DNA of 42,449 nt from Alicyclobacillus tolerans (GTDB lineage: Bacteria > Bacillota > Bacilli > Alicyclobacillales > Alicyclobacillaceae), in assembly GCF_021739485.1 (NCBI RefSeq), contig NZ_JAJFNK010000044.1, positions 1 through 42,449 on the forward strand, written 5' to 3'. The translations under genes and the position numbers were made by a program. Below the pieces are notes generated by a model. It did no database searches and had not been told where the DNA came from. It saw only the letters and a program-made list of their open reading frames with translations. Positions 1 to 8,724 of this stretch are shown in pieces (position 1 is the first letter of the stretch; each line of letters begins with the position of its first letter).

Positions 1-9
1 TCTATCACT

Positions 10-597
10 GTGAGGTTATCAGTAAGTGGGGGAGAATTGAATGACCACGGTGGGGTACTTTTAAAGTATCAGATACAGGCGTTCGTTATGTATTTCGATG
101 AAAACAAAAAAGCTCTATTTGTGACTGGAATGGATCAGGAATTGCAACCGTTATTGCAACAATTGACCAATATGCATCCAGAAAACGTGTTGACTTTACA
201 AATTTACGGACCGGAAATTGCTGAACCCTATGGCGATTTCATGCGAGATATCATCCTTACTGTGTATCAGGAAAATGTTGAGGGGATTTTCGTGGTTGGT
301 ACGACAGATGATGAGCGGATTGCCATCAATATGCACGATTTGCAAAGAAAAATATACGAGCAGGGGGAAATGAAAGAGAAAATCAAAACAATTGACTTTC
401 TTTTTACACAGTGCAGGCCGGAATTTCGAGGAGTCACTTTTAATAAATGGTTGGAAGGCAGCAAGACTGTAGTTGAGGCTATACAGAAAAGTGTCAAATT
501 GCTTCGCGATCACCCGTTAATACCATCTAATATAAGAGTTTGTGGATTATTAGTGGACAAGAAGAACGGTGAACTATCTGAATTACAAGTTGGCTAA
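10..597 (+). CDS. Degenerate beta-carbonic-anhydrase-like protein (zinc ligands lost)
   Basis: The protein keeps the outline of a beta-carbonic anhydrase: a strand with VTGMDQEL (residues 38-45) where active enzymes have a TCMDSRL-type motif, a hydrophobic strand ending in VVGTTDDE where they have IGHTDCG, and a C-terminal tail (DHPLIP...VCGLLVDKKNGEL) typical of the family. All three zinc ligands appear replaced (Cys to G40, the His and second Cys of HTDC to Thr and Asp), and the Arg of the Asp/Arg pair is E44. I infer that it has no carbonic anhydrase activity; a binding or scaffolding role is possible but unknown. The start is uncertain: GTG at 10, TTG at 37 (a GGGGGAG lies just upstream but very close) and ATG at 88 are in frame, and the homologous region begins before the ATG. 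A terminator follows. Confidence 0.72.
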   Translation: MRLSVSGGELNDHGGVLLKYQIQAFVMYFDENKKALFVTGMDQELQPLLQQLTNMHPENVLTLQIYGPEIAEPYGDFMRDIILTVYQENVEGIFVVGTTDDERIAINMHDLQRKIYEQGEMKEKIKTIDFLFTQCRPEFRGVTFNKWLEGSKTVVEAIQKSVKLLRDHPLIPSNIRVCGLLVDKKNGELSELQVG

Positions 598-662
598 ATC
601 ATTCCGAATTTCTTGCGGTAAATCGTGCTTTATTCATTTGGCGAGCATTAAAAAATTGATGG

Positions 663-688
663 AACCGCAGGGGAGACTCTGCGGTTTT
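663..688. terminator. Bidirectional Rho-independent terminator
   Basis: An 8-bp perfect stem (AACCGCAG at 663-670, CTGCGGTT at 679-686) with an 8-nt loop is followed by TTTT on the plus strand; there are also A/T-rich bases on the other side. It lies between the convergent carbonic-anhydrase-like and FTR1 genes and could serve both. Confidence 0.75.
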
Positions 689-699
689 CGCCGGTCATG

Positions 700-1524
700 T
701 CAGTTCTGAACCCCCTGATGCCTCTTGGGTGTCCCTAGCCGCCAAAACAGCCATACCACAACTGCTAAGAATCCGACATAGAAGATAACTTGTAAAGCCG
801 TGGGGCTAGAAGCGTATCCGAAAAAGGAATGTAAGATGTCTCCGAATGTGCTGTTTTCGCTGAGCACTGATGTGGTGTTCCAAATGGCATGTCCGCCAGG
901 CAACCAGCCAAGTTGTTGGAAATCCTCGATTCCGTCTGCCAACAGGCCCGCCGCAAACAACATCAGCAAGGTACCCATGATGTTGAAGAAGTGTTTCAGA
1001 TTGATCCGTTTCCCAAGCACGTAAATCACGTAACTTAAAATCAAGCCGACAACTACACCTGCTATGGCTCCAATTGCAAGCATGATGGGGGATGTGTGGA
1101 ATGCGATAGCAATCATAAAAACGACCGTTTCCAGTCCCTCACGTCCGACAGTGATGAAAGCAATCAAAGCGATCGCTAGAATAGAACCCGCACTGATTGC
1201 TGCGTCCATTTTGGCATGTAGTTCTTGTTTGAGGTTTCTTCCTTGTTTCTTCATCCAGAAGGTCATATATGTTAAGACCCCACAAGCAATGAAGTAGGTA
1301 ATTCCCTCAATTTTAGTCTGGAGATCGGAACCATCATAATTTCGAAGCGTCGAAAAAACCAGTATTCCACCCACTACTGCCACAGCCACAGCAGCCCAAA
1401 TGCCAATCCAAACATCCTTAAACCGATCGCGCCGACCAATTTGTTTTAGGTACGCCAACATGATAGAACAAATCATTGATGCCTCAAGGGACTCTCGGAA
1501 GAAAATGAGAAATGAAGGGAGCAT
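700..1524 (-). CDS. FTR1-family iron permease
   Basis: An integral membrane protein of 274 residues with about seven hydrophobic segments. The two REXXE motifs that define FTR1/EfeU permeases are visible: RESLE about ten residues from the N-terminus and REGLE near the middle. These glutamates conduct iron through the membrane in the family. I chose ATG at 1524 because AGAGGAG sits 9 nt upstream and the protein then starts, as relatives do, just before the first REXXE helix; a longer TTG start at 1563 is possible. No EfeO or EfeB partner gene is adjacent, and no clear Fur box is seen, so this is a lone permease. It could import ferrous or ferric iron; the direction and oxidation state cannot be read from the sequence. 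Confidence 0.9.
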   Translation of the reverse strand: MLPSFLIFFRESLEASMICSIMLAYLKQIGRRDRFKDVWIGIWAAVAVAVVGGILVFSTLRNYDGSDLQTKIEGITYFIACGVLTYMTFWMKKQGRNLKQELHAKMDAAISAGSILAIALIAFITVGREGLETVVFMIAIAFHTSPIMLAIGAIAGVVVGLILSYVIYVLGKRINLKHFFNIMGTLLMLFAAGLLADGIEDFQQLGWLPGGHAIWNTTSVLSENSTFGDILHSFFGYASSPTALQVIFYVGFLAVVVWLFWRLGTPKRHQGVQN

Positions 1525-1785
1525 TGGATGAAACTCCTCTCTAAACATGACTAACTTAGTCAACTTTCAACTTCAATATTGTACAGTTTTGTGACAGTAA
1601 CGTAAATGGTTTGGGTTAACTAATCGCGAATATATTTGACGTAAACGGGTACAAAATGAGCGTGCATTCCAAAATACTCGGAAATGTTGGTGTTTGAATC
1701 CTTGGAATAATCATCTTGGTTTGCGCCCCCGCATTGGAGGCGTATTTCTTTATTGACCTAATGTGAAAAATACGTTGCGCACGTG

Positions 1786-1974
1786 TCAATCCATGAAGCT
1801 AACCTCAATGTCCTCTGTGTTCCCGCATACGCACATTTTGAATCCACTGTTGAGTCGGATATCGGATCCTGGTGTGACACGAAGTATGTACCTTTCTCCG
1901 CATTGCTTGCAACGAATTATGATTCTGGTTCGTTGCGTAGTGTTGCTTACTTGAGCTTCGGTTCCTAATGACAT
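1786..1974 (-). CDS. Small zinc-ribbon protein, hypothetical
   Basis: A 62-residue protein with IRCKQCGERY in the middle and FKMCVCGN near the end, giving two Cys-x-x-Cys or Cys-x-Cys knuckles that could bind one zinc ion. GGGG lies 9 nt before the ATG (and again directly next to it), supporting translation. It is in the gap between the divergent FTR1 and molybdenum hydroxylase genes, on the FTR1 strand. Small zinc-ribbon proteins of this style are common in Bacillales and mostly unassigned; I do not know its role. The reading frame is the only one here with a coherent metal-binding pattern. Confidence 0.55.
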   Translation of the reverse strand: MSLGTEAQVSNTTQRTRIIIRCKQCGERYILRVTPGSDIRLNSGFKMCVCGNTEDIEVSFMD

Positions 1975-2182
1975 CCCCTTAATCCCCTTTTCTCTTTTTG
2001 CAAATCAAAACGAGTTTAAGTATTCGTTGCATCCAACTTGAAAACCTTCATGTAATATTCTGTTCTTTTTTGGCCTGCACCTCATTCCACGTTATAAGAC
2101 AACACCCGCAACACATAAATATATCGAGGATACAGGTGCCGTTTCACAGTGAATCACTGAGTTTAGAAAAGGGGGATAGCCC

Positions 2183-4561
2183 GTGTCAGAGGCGTTTTCT
2201 CCGGGGAACATGGCGTACTCCCCAAAGAGTGACTGTAAAACGACAGTTGTCGGTCACAGTGTAGGCCGTAAAGATACCTTGTCCAAGATTACAGGTCGTG
2301 CCAAATATACAGATGACGTGTTCGAGTCAGACATGCTGCATGCTGTCTTGCTCACCAGCCCATATGCACACGCCCGTATCCTTTCGATTGATAAGAGCCG
2401 CGCGTTGAAAGCCCCCGGCGTTCGTGCCGTCCTACTTGGTATTGAGTGCCCAAAACTTACGGGAGATCCACTAGCCGATCGGCCGATTCTAGCGATCGAC
2501 ACGGTACGTTATGCAGGAGAACCGGTGGCCATTGTCATTGCAGATGAACTACATCAAGCTGGGGCGGCACTCGCCTTGATAGACATTGTCTACACGCCTC
2601 TGCCTGTCATCCAGTCACCCAAAGCAGCGTACGAAGCGGATTCACCTTTACTGCATCCTGATGTTCATACATACCGTCGCGATGAAGCTGAGGCGAACCC
2701 CATTCCAGGCACCAACATCGCGTCACACGTACCTATACGAAAAGGTGATCCTGACGCCGTGTGGGCGTCCTGTGATGCCATCGTGGAAGTAGAAGTGTCC
2801 TTTCCGCAAGCACACCACGCGTACATGGAGACACCTTCCAACATCACAGAAATCAATCCCGACGGAGAAATTCACATCACCACGTCAACGCAATCACCCT
2901 ATACCATTGCAACCTTAATGCATGACACATTTGATGTTGCCCCGTCCAGTGTGCGGGGTTACACGCCGTTCGTTGGCGGCGGATTTGGAGGGAAATCGAG
3001 CCCATACATTGATCCCTTGGTCGTGGCAGCCTCGAAAGCGGTAGGTGGTCGTAAAGTAAAGCTCCGATGTGAGCGAGAACAAGCGATGATGACATTACCA
3101 TGTCACATCGGTCTCGTGGCCAAGGTTCGACTCGGTGCCAAACGCGATGGTCGATTTGTCGGTGTCGACATTACGTACTGGTTTGACGGTGGTGCGTACG
3201 GGGATCGGGCCGTCATCGTCACGCGTGCTGCCGTCCAGGACTGCACAGGTCCTTATCGCATTCCACACGTACGATGTGACGGATTTTGTATGTACACAAA
3301 TCATCCGCCAGCGACGGCTTACCGAGGGTTTGGCCACCCTGAACAAACCCTGGTCATTGAGCGGGCTGTGGATGTGCTGGCACGTCGCTTACATCTTGAT
3401 CCGCTCGAAATCCGCCGCCTCAACGCCATTCGTCCAGGAGACTCCACTCCAACTCAAACGCTCCTGACCGGAGGCAGGGTAGGCGATCTGGTAGGCTGCA
3501 TCCATCAGTTGGAGACGATGATGGGATGGGACGGTTCTGCGGTGCGTAAAGATGGTCCCTATATTATTGCCAAAGGGATCAGTTGTTCTTGGAAGACATC
3601 AAGTACCCCTCCAAATGCGAGTTCTGGCGCCGTTCTCAGAGTCAATCAAGACAGCACCGTGACCTTGTTATCCGGCGTTGTGGAGATTGGGCAAGGCACG
3701 AAAACAGCACTTGCTCAGATGGTTGCAGAAATCTTCGCCATGAATGTTAACCAAGTGGACGTCATTATGGAAGTTGACACCAAGGAAGAGCCAGAACACT
3801 GGAAAACGGTCGCCAGCCGGGGGACGTTATTGGCGGGAAACGCTGCTGTTCGCGCAGCTGCGGATGCCATTCGTCAGTTGAAGCAGATGTCCTCCGTCGT
3901 GTTCCAATGCCGAGCTTCAGACGTTCAAATTTCGAATGGCGTGGCAAGTTGTCCCCACGTTGAAACGACCATCCCCATTGGCAGCTTCTCAAACGGCTAC
4001 ACGTTCCGAGACGGTCGAAGTGTGGGTGGAATGGTTATCGGCCGCGGGAGCTATACCATCGAAGATGTAACCCCACTGAATCCAGAAACAGGCGAAGGAA
4101 GTCCAGGTCCAGAGTGGACTGTCGCAGCACAAGGGGTGGAAGTTGAGGTTCACCTAGCGGATTACACGTATCGCGTACTGAATGCATTTTCTGTAATTGA
4201 TGCTGGAAAAGTGATTCACCCAGACCTCGCGCTTGGACAGGTCAAAGGTGCAATGAACATGGGGCTCAGTCTAGCTAGTCGAGAAGGCTATGTATACAAT
4301 AGGCAGGGCGTGATCACCAATCCACAGTTCCGGGTGTATCCCGTTCATCGATATGGGGACCAACCAAAATACCACGTTGCTTTTTTGGAAACGCCGGATG
4401 AACATGCTCCTTGGGGATTGCGCGGACTCGGCGAACACGGTTTAATCGGGATGCCCGCGGCACTTGCCAGCGCGTTATCGAACGCATTAGATTTGGAAGT
4501 CAATCATATGCCCATGAGTTCTGAACTGCTGTGGAGAATTCATACCGGTGGTCTATTATGA
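2183..4561 (+). CDS. Molybdenum hydroxylase (xanthine dehydrogenase family), molybdopterin-binding subunit
   Basis: The 792-residue catalytic subunit of a molybdenum hydroxylase, which inserts oxygen from water into an N-heterocycle, aldehyde or related substrate. It starts at GTG 2183 with AAGGGGG 7 nt upstream. The N-terminal hammerhead domain (about residues 25-150) is followed by the two Moco-binding domains; GGGFGGK is near residue 265, TAYRGFG near 378, a GQG segment near 500, and the catalytic-type glutamate lies in RGLGEHG near residue 750. The CO dehydrogenase active-site loop (AYXCSFR) is absent, so this is not a CO dehydrogenase. The subunit order is Mo, FAD, FeS, with overlap or near overlap, so one operon. 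The substrate is unknown; a cytosine-dinucleotide cofactor would be usual in bacteria, but no maturation gene is present here. Confidence 0.92.
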   Translation: MSEAFSPGNMAYSPKSDCKTTVVGHSVGRKDTLSKITGRAKYTDDVFESDMLHAVLLTSPYAHARILSIDKSRALKAPGVRAVLLGIECPKLTGDPLADRPILAIDTVRYAGEPVAIVIADELHQAGAALALIDIVYTPLPVIQSPKAAYEADSPLLHPDVHTYRRDEAEANPIPGTNIASHVPIRKGDPDAVWASCDAIVEVEVSFPQAHHAYMETPSNITEINPDGEIHITTSTQSPYTIATLMHDTFDVAPSSVRGYTPFVGGGFGGKSSPYIDPLVVAASKAVGGRKVKLRCEREQAMMTLPCHIGLVAKVRLGAKRDGRFVGVDITYWFDGGAYGDRAVIVTRAAVQDCTGPYRIPHVRCDGFCMYTNHPPATAYRGFGHPEQTLVIERAVDVLARRLHLDPLEIRRLNAIRPGDSTPTQTLLTGGRVGDLVGCIHQLETMMGWDGSAVRKDGPYIIAKGISCSWKTSSTPPNASSGAVLRVNQDSTVTLLSGVVEIGQGTKTALAQMVAEIFAMNVNQVDVIMEVDTKEEPEHWKTVASRGTLLAGNAAVRAAADAIRQLKQMSSVVFQCRASDVQISNGVASCPHVETTIPIGSFSNGYTFRDGRSVGGMVIGRGSYTIEDVTPLNPETGEGSPGPEWTVAAQGVEVEVHLADYTYRVLNAFSVIDAGKVIHPDLALGQVKGAMNMGLSLASREGYVYNRQGVITNPQFRVYPVHRYGDQPKYHVAFLETPDEHAPWGLRGLGEHGLIGMPAALASALSNALDLEVNHMPMSSELLWRIHTGGLL

Positions 4562-5406
4562 ATCCCTTAGACTTCGACTATGTAGCGTCATCCACCATGT
4601 CCGGTGCTGTGCAGCAATATACGAGACTGACGCAAGCCGGCAAGCAACCGATGTATTATGGCGGAGGGACTGAAATCATCACCCTCGGTCGTCTCCATCA
4701 AGTGAATCCGAATGCCGTTATTGACCTAAAGCCGATTCCAGAACTCCAAGTCATGGCCGTCCAACAGGGGAAACTCATCCTTGGCGGTGGTATCACACTC
4801 ACACAGATTACGGGACAGTCCTTGCTACGCGAAGCATTCCCGCTGCTTCAGGCAACGGTTCATGAAATCGCGGATCATACGGCCCGGAACAAGATTACGC
4901 TCGCTGGGAACATCTGCGGGCAAATCTTTTATCGAGAAGCGATTCTTCCGTTTCTCGTGTGCGATAGCATGGTACGTACGTTTGGACCACAGAGGGCGAA
5001 GGAACGAAGCATCCATCAGGTGTTTCAAAGAGAGGCCCGACTGGAGGCCGGCGAGTTCATCGCCCAATTTGTCACAGACAGCCCCACCCGAACAGCCCCT
5101 TTTGTCCACATCAAGCGCCGTAAGGCAGGTCAAGTGGGCTATCCCATTGTTTCCGCCGCAGCGATACGCGTGAGTGACCGGATTCGAATTGCTCTCAGCG
5201 GGGTTTGTCGGTTTCCATTTCGTTCATCAGCGCTGGAGACAGCATTGCAACAAGGGGGACTGACGGTGGGACAACGCGTTCAGCAAGCCATCCAGGTGAT
5301 CCCCCAAAATCTCATTCTTGATGACTATGAGGCATCGCGCGCATACCGAACCTTTGTCTTGGCTACAGTTTTGGAAGAAATTCTCCAACGACTGGGAGGT
5401 GCCTGA
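4558..5406 (+). CDS. Molybdenum hydroxylase FAD-binding subunit
   Basis: The medium, FAD-binding subunit (282 residues). It carries YGGGTEI near residues 36-42, the phosphate-binding loop of CoxM/XdhB proteins, and a second glycine/asparagine-rich segment (RNKITLAGNICG near 115) that contacts FAD in the family. A C-terminal domain of the CODH-FAD type follows. It passes electrons from the 2Fe-2S subunit to an acceptor such as NAD or a quinone. Its ATG overlaps the stop of the Mo subunit as ATGA, so it is translationally coupled, and it ends 2 nt before the small subunit. Confidence 0.9.
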   Translation: MNPLDFDYVASSTMSGAVQQYTRLTQAGKQPMYYGGGTEIITLGRLHQVNPNAVIDLKPIPELQVMAVQQGKLILGGGITLTQITGQSLLREAFPLLQATVHEIADHTARNKITLAGNICGQIFYREAILPFLVCDSMVRTFGPQRAKERSIHQVFQREARLEAGEFIAQFVTDSPTRTAPFVHIKRRKAGQVGYPIVSAAAIRVSDRIRIALSGVCRFPFRSSALETALQQGGLTVGQRVQQAIQVIPQNLILDDYEASRAYRTFVLATVLEEILQRLGGA

Positions 5407-5408
5407 GA

Positions 5409-5909
5409 ATGCCGAAGCAAGAAGTCCTGCTCCACATCAACGGTGAGCCCCGAATGGTCGTCATTCGAACCGCAGATACCCTCCTTGACGTCCTCCGTCG
5501 CGAACTTGGTCTAACCGGTGCTAAACCAGGTTGTAACAATGGCGATTGCGGCGCGTGTACCGTGCTGATTGACCAGCATCCATATAAAGCTTGCATTATG
5601 CTCGTCATTGAAGCCTTGGGTCATGAGGTCACAACGGTCGAAGGGCTTCAGAATACCCCCATCCAACGGGCCTTTGCGGACTGTTACGCTTTTCAGTGTG
5701 GGTACTGCACTCCTGGGTTCATCATGAACGCACAGGCTCTGTTGCTGCACCATGAGGTCATCAGCGAATACACCATCCAAGAATGGCTCGAATCGAACAT
5801 TTGTCGCTGTACGAGTTATGAAGAAATAGGTGACGCCGTGAAGCTGGCCGCCAGACTGCGCGATACATTGGCGTCAGCAACGGGACGGACCACGGATACC
5901 GACGGTTAG
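5409..5909 (+). CDS. Molybdenum hydroxylase 2Fe-2S subunit
   Basis: The small iron-sulfur subunit, 166 residues. The plant-ferredoxin-type cluster is bound by Cys42, Cys47, Cys50 and Cys62, and the second, helical cluster by Cys97, Cys100, Cys132 and Cys134 (CGYC and CRC motifs). It relays electrons from the molybdenum site to FAD. It is the last gene of the three-subunit operon and its stop is 5 nt from the stop of the convergent FUSC gene. Confidence 0.93.
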   Translation: MPKQEVLLHINGEPRMVVIRTADTLLDVLRRELGLTGAKPGCNNGDCGACTVLIDQHPYKACIMLVIEALGHEVTTVEGLQNTPIQRAFADCYAFQCGYCTPGFIMNAQALLLHHEVISEYTIQEWLESNICRCTSYEEIGDAVKLAARLRDTLASATGRTTDTDG

Positions 5910-5914
5910 AGTAC

Positions 5915-6913
5915 TTAACCTTTTGTTCTCCTTAGGAATCCTCGCAATGCGTCTAGAATTGCTGTCAATTCATGTTCAGATACACGCGGTTCAAAAACCG
6001 TACTGTGTCTCGTAGAAGCTGACGCATGCTTTCGTTCGTCGTCCACAGTTGAGTCTGTAGCGACGAAAGCTGGGATTTCAGACGCCAGACTTCGAATTCG
6101 ATTACTCCACATTACACGTTCAGCCTGGGTCATATCCTCGGTCATAGACCTGGTCAGTGTGACGAAGTGGATACACGCGTCACGGACGCGGTGGCACTGT
6201 TGCGTAACTTTATCCACTTCTGTCTTTCTAGTGTAGAGATTGAAAAGACTCCCCTGTTTGACCTTCTTTAACGACTCCGTCATCTGATCTGCATCATCCA
6301 GCAAGGCGTTCAACTGTAGCTGCGGATTTTTCGATGAGTGCAGCAGACCTTGCTCTAATCCATCGGCTACCAGGTTCACCGTATCCACAAAGTGCTGTAC
6401 GAATGTGTGCAACGCCTGTTTCACTTTTTTTAAGAGATTGGGCGGAAACAGAAACAAGACGGAAATGACGCCCACGACTGCGCCAATCAATGTATCTTTT
6501 GTCCTGTCCCATGCGTAGCCCTGTGAGTGATTCTCGAAATACAAGACGAACAAGATGCTGAGAGCGACTTGATGAATGAGGAGATCATTGGCGCGAAATG
6601 CCTTCATCAAAGCCGTACTCAGCAGCAGTGCAACGGCTAGGGCCCATGCCGTTACCGGGATTGATTTAGCAAAAACACCAATCATGACGACACCGATGAC
6701 TGTACCTACGGAACGGTACATCGCGTAACGAAGTGATTGCCCAACAGTCGCTTGCAAGCACAGGATGAACGTCAAAGGAGCGAGATAGGGATGTTTCGAT
6801 CCGGTCAAACGAGCCAACTCCCACACAATTGCGGAACCTAGAGCGGTCTTCCAAACAACGGCGGTTTGTTCAAGAAATGTTTCAATACCCTCCTTGACAT
6901 GAGTTTGCACCAT
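5915..6913 (-). CDS. FUSC / aromatic-acid-exporter-type membrane protein
   Basis: A 332-residue membrane protein with about six hydrophobic segments in the first 165 residues, including the FUSC-style pattern SLRYAMYRSVGTVIGV, then a long hydrophilic C-terminal part (about residues 170-332) that is helical and likely cytoplasmic. This layout matches bacterial FUSC/aromatic acid exporter proteins of Firmicutes. The start at ATG 6913 is set by GGGGAGG 5 nt upstream; a longer start 24 nt earlier lacks such a site. It converges on the molybdenum hydroxylase genes, so a shared aromatic substrate is conceivable but unproven. Confidence 0.78.
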   Translation of the reverse strand: MVQTHVKEGIETFLEQTAVVWKTALGSAIVWELARLTGSKHPYLAPLTFILCLQATVGQSLRYAMYRSVGTVIGVVMIGVFAKSIPVTAWALAVALLLSTALMKAFRANDLLIHQVALSILFVLYFENHSQGYAWDRTKDTLIGAVVGVISVLFLFPPNLLKKVKQALHTFVQHFVDTVNLVADGLEQGLLHSSKNPQLQLNALLDDADQMTESLKKVKQGSLFNLYTRKTEVDKVTQQCHRVRDACIHFVTLTRSMTEDMTQAERVMWSNRIRSLASEIPAFVATDSTVDDERKHASASTRHSTVFEPRVSEHELTAILDALRGFLRRTKG

Positions 6914-7151
6914 GCTTCCTCCCCATATCATCGTCAATTTCGCTTTCCATATTGGGAGTGTCCCCAGTTGTTTGGTTATTTACGTCGTTTGGACAAAGCC
7001 ACCGGAGTTGTGCAGAACAGGAGTGCCAGAGTTTCGCGGCCATGGTTATGTCTTTGATAGTCCTTTTTGTGCATATAACGGATTCAACTTTCGAAAAGGA
7101 AAGGCAAATGACATTTTCAATGTACAATGTTCCCCAGTCTACATAGAATGA

Positions 7152-7175
7152 CTATATGAGTAAATGTTCATATAG
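7152..7175 (+). promoter_or_regulatory. ArsR/SmtB-family operator
   Basis: A perfect inverted repeat CTATATGA-N8-TCATATAG lies 13 nt before the GTG of the ArsR gene and close to its ribosome binding site. The half-site ATATGA/TCATAT is the classic signature for ArsR/SmtB/CadC repressors, so metal-released autoregulation of this gene and the following transporter is likely. Confidence 0.85.
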
Positions 7176-7188
7176 GCGGTGATTGGGT

Positions 7189-7563
7189 GTGTTAAATATG
7201 AGGTCGGAACCATGTTGCAACACCGTTCATCAAGATGCAATCGACAGTGTTCAGCAACTAGAGGCACCTGTCGTGGAACAGCTTGCTGAGTCCTTCAAAG
7301 CACTCGCCGACCCAACTCGGATACGAATCCTTTTCAATTTATCTCGTCGGGAATTGTGCGTTTGTGATTTGGCAGAAGTTCTCGGCATGACCCAGTCGGC
7401 GGTATCGCACCAATTACGGTTTTTGAAGGCACTTCGAATCGTGAAGTTCAGACGCGATGGAAACACGATTTATTACACTTGCGACGATGCCCATATCATT
7501 GGACTGTTACAAATGGCGTTGGATCACGTGACACATACGGCGTCACAGGAAGGGAGTGAATGA
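7189..7563 (+). CDS. ArsR-family metal-sensing repressor, CadC-like
   Basis: A winged-helix repressor of 124 residues. A Cys pair near the N-terminus (Cys9-Cys10) and the ELCVCDLAEVLG motif (Cys57 and Cys59) form the arrangement seen in CadC-type sensors, which bind soft metals such as cadmium, lead or zinc at an alpha-3N site. The recognition helix is MTQSAVSHQLRFLKAL. I chose GTG at 7189 because AGGCGGTGA lies 6 nt upstream; TTG 7183 and ATG 7198 are alternatives. It is preceded by a perfect operator and followed directly by a cation transporter, which it presumably controls. Confidence 0.9.
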   Translation: MLNMRSEPCCNTVHQDAIDSVQQLEAPVVEQLAESFKALADPTRIRILFNLSRRELCVCDLAEVLGMTQSAVSHQLRFLKALRIVKFRRDGNTIYYTCDDAHIIGLLQMALDHVTHTASQEGSE

Positions 7564-7564
7564 G

Positions 7565-8212
7565 ATGTCAATCGTGGTACATGAGATGTCTGTGAAAAGA
7601 GGCATCAACATTGAAATCGCAACCATTATTTGGATGGTGATTGAAGCTGCAGTTGCCATAGGTTCAGGTATCATGGCTCATTCGCTGTCATTGGTTGCAT
7701 TTGGCGCGGACAGCATTATCGAGCTTGTTGCGGGCGGTGTATTACTTTGGCGATTGACGATTGAGGTACGAGGAGCAAATCTTACCCGTGTGAAAAAGGC
7801 GGAGAAAACGTCGTCATGGGTCGTCGGGATCGCGTTGCTCGTTCTTGCTGTGTATATCATCGCTGCCTCCATCGACAAGCTCGCTACCCACCAAGGCGCT
7901 CAGTCGAGTTATGTAGGAATGGGGTTGGCAATCGCGTCGGGAATGATCATGCCTTACCTGTCACGTGCGAAGAAGCGGATTGGTTCTGAGATTGGCAGTC
8001 AAGCCCTGCGTGCCGACGGCTCGTGCAGTATCGTGTGTGCGTACATGGCATGGACGGTTCTTGTGGGTGTCGTATTGACCGCTCTTCTCGGCTGGTGGTG
8101 GATTGACTCGATCGCAGCTTTGGCGCTTGTATATTTCGTGGTGAAAGAAGGCTGGGAAGGGGTTCAACAAGCTCGTGGCAAAGAAGATGCCTGCTGCGGG
8201 TGCCGTCACTAA
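7565..8212 (+). CDS. Cation diffusion facilitator-type transporter (short form)
   Basis: A membrane protein of 215 residues with six likely transmembrane segments. AFGADSIIE and ALRADGSCSIVCAY correspond to the metal-binding helices of CDF transporters (acidic residues in TM2 and TM5). The usual C-terminal cytoplasmic metallochaperone-like domain is missing; the protein instead ends soon after the last helix with CCGCRH, a possible metal-binding tail. ATG 7565 is preceded by AGGAAGGGAG at good distance, and the gene starts 1 nt after the ArsR stop, so the two form an operon. It probably exports zinc, cadmium or a similar ion. Confidence 0.82.
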   Translation: MSIVVHEMSVKRGINIEIATIIWMVIEAAVAIGSGIMAHSLSLVAFGADSIIELVAGGVLLWRLTIEVRGANLTRVKKAEKTSSWVVGIALLVLAVYIIAASIDKLATHQGAQSSYVGMGLAIASGMIMPYLSRAKKRIGSEIGSQALRADGSCSIVCAYMAWTVLVGVVLTALLGWWWIDSIAALALVYFVVKEGWEGVQQARGKEDACCGCRH

Positions 8213-8342
8213 AAGATGTTTGCAAACAGATTAAGCACCTAGACTATAGATACAGCTCTGCAACATGATGTCCTATCGGACGATGCGGAATCTCTAACTG
8301 CGTCTTCTCGCAGCTCAGTCATGTGGCAGATAACGACAGTCT

Positions 8343-8660
8343 CTAATTAACCCAACCGTCTGCCCAAGTTTGTACGGCTTCAACAACAGGATGAAGCGCT
8401 TTACCTTTCTCTGTCAGATCATATTCGATCCGGATGGGTGTTTCTGGATATACCGTTCGTTGGACAATGCCCGCACGCTCAAGTTCTCGAAACCGTTCAG
8501 ACAGCATGCGTTCACTCATGTCCGGAATAATTGCTGCAATTTCCGAGAAACGCTTTGGACCTCCACAGAGAGTGCGAAGAATGAGACCTGTCCAACGCTT
8601 TCCGAGCAAATCAAATGCCTGCTTAAATTTGGGACACATCTCATCAAAGTTGCGATTCAC
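8343..8660 (-). CDS. HxlR-family transcriptional regulator
   Basis: A 105-residue winged-helix protein with the HxlR signature: Cys in DEMCPKF near the N-terminus, FDLLGKRWTGLILRTLCGGPKRFSEI, and the MSERMLSERFRELERAGIV recognition region. The N-terminal Cys is the conserved thiol that senses electrophiles or oxidants in YodB/HypR-like members. GTG 8660 is preceded by GAGGTGA and chosen over GTG 8669, which overlaps that site. It is divergent from thioredoxin, the DJ-1 protein and other redox-type genes, which fits a thiol-stress regulator, though its targets are not shown. Confidence 0.88.
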   Translation of the reverse strand: MNRNFDEMCPKFKQAFDLLGKRWTGLILRTLCGGPKRFSEIAAIIPDMSERMLSERFRELERAGIVQRTVYPETPIRIEYDLTEKGKALHPVVEAVQTWADGWVN

Positions 8661-8694
8661 TTTTCTCACCTCAGGCTTATTTTAACACCCAAAC

Positions 8695-8724
8695 TTGACA
8701 AAAGTAAGTTAGTGGTTGTATTGT
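8695..8724 (+). promoter_or_regulatory. Possible promoter between HxlR and thioredoxin genes
   Basis: TTGACA at 8695-8700 and TATTGT at 8719-8724 are 18 nt apart on the plus strand. It could drive the thioredoxin gene about 190 nt downstream. The rest of the 255-nt gap shows no gene. Confidence 0.35.
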
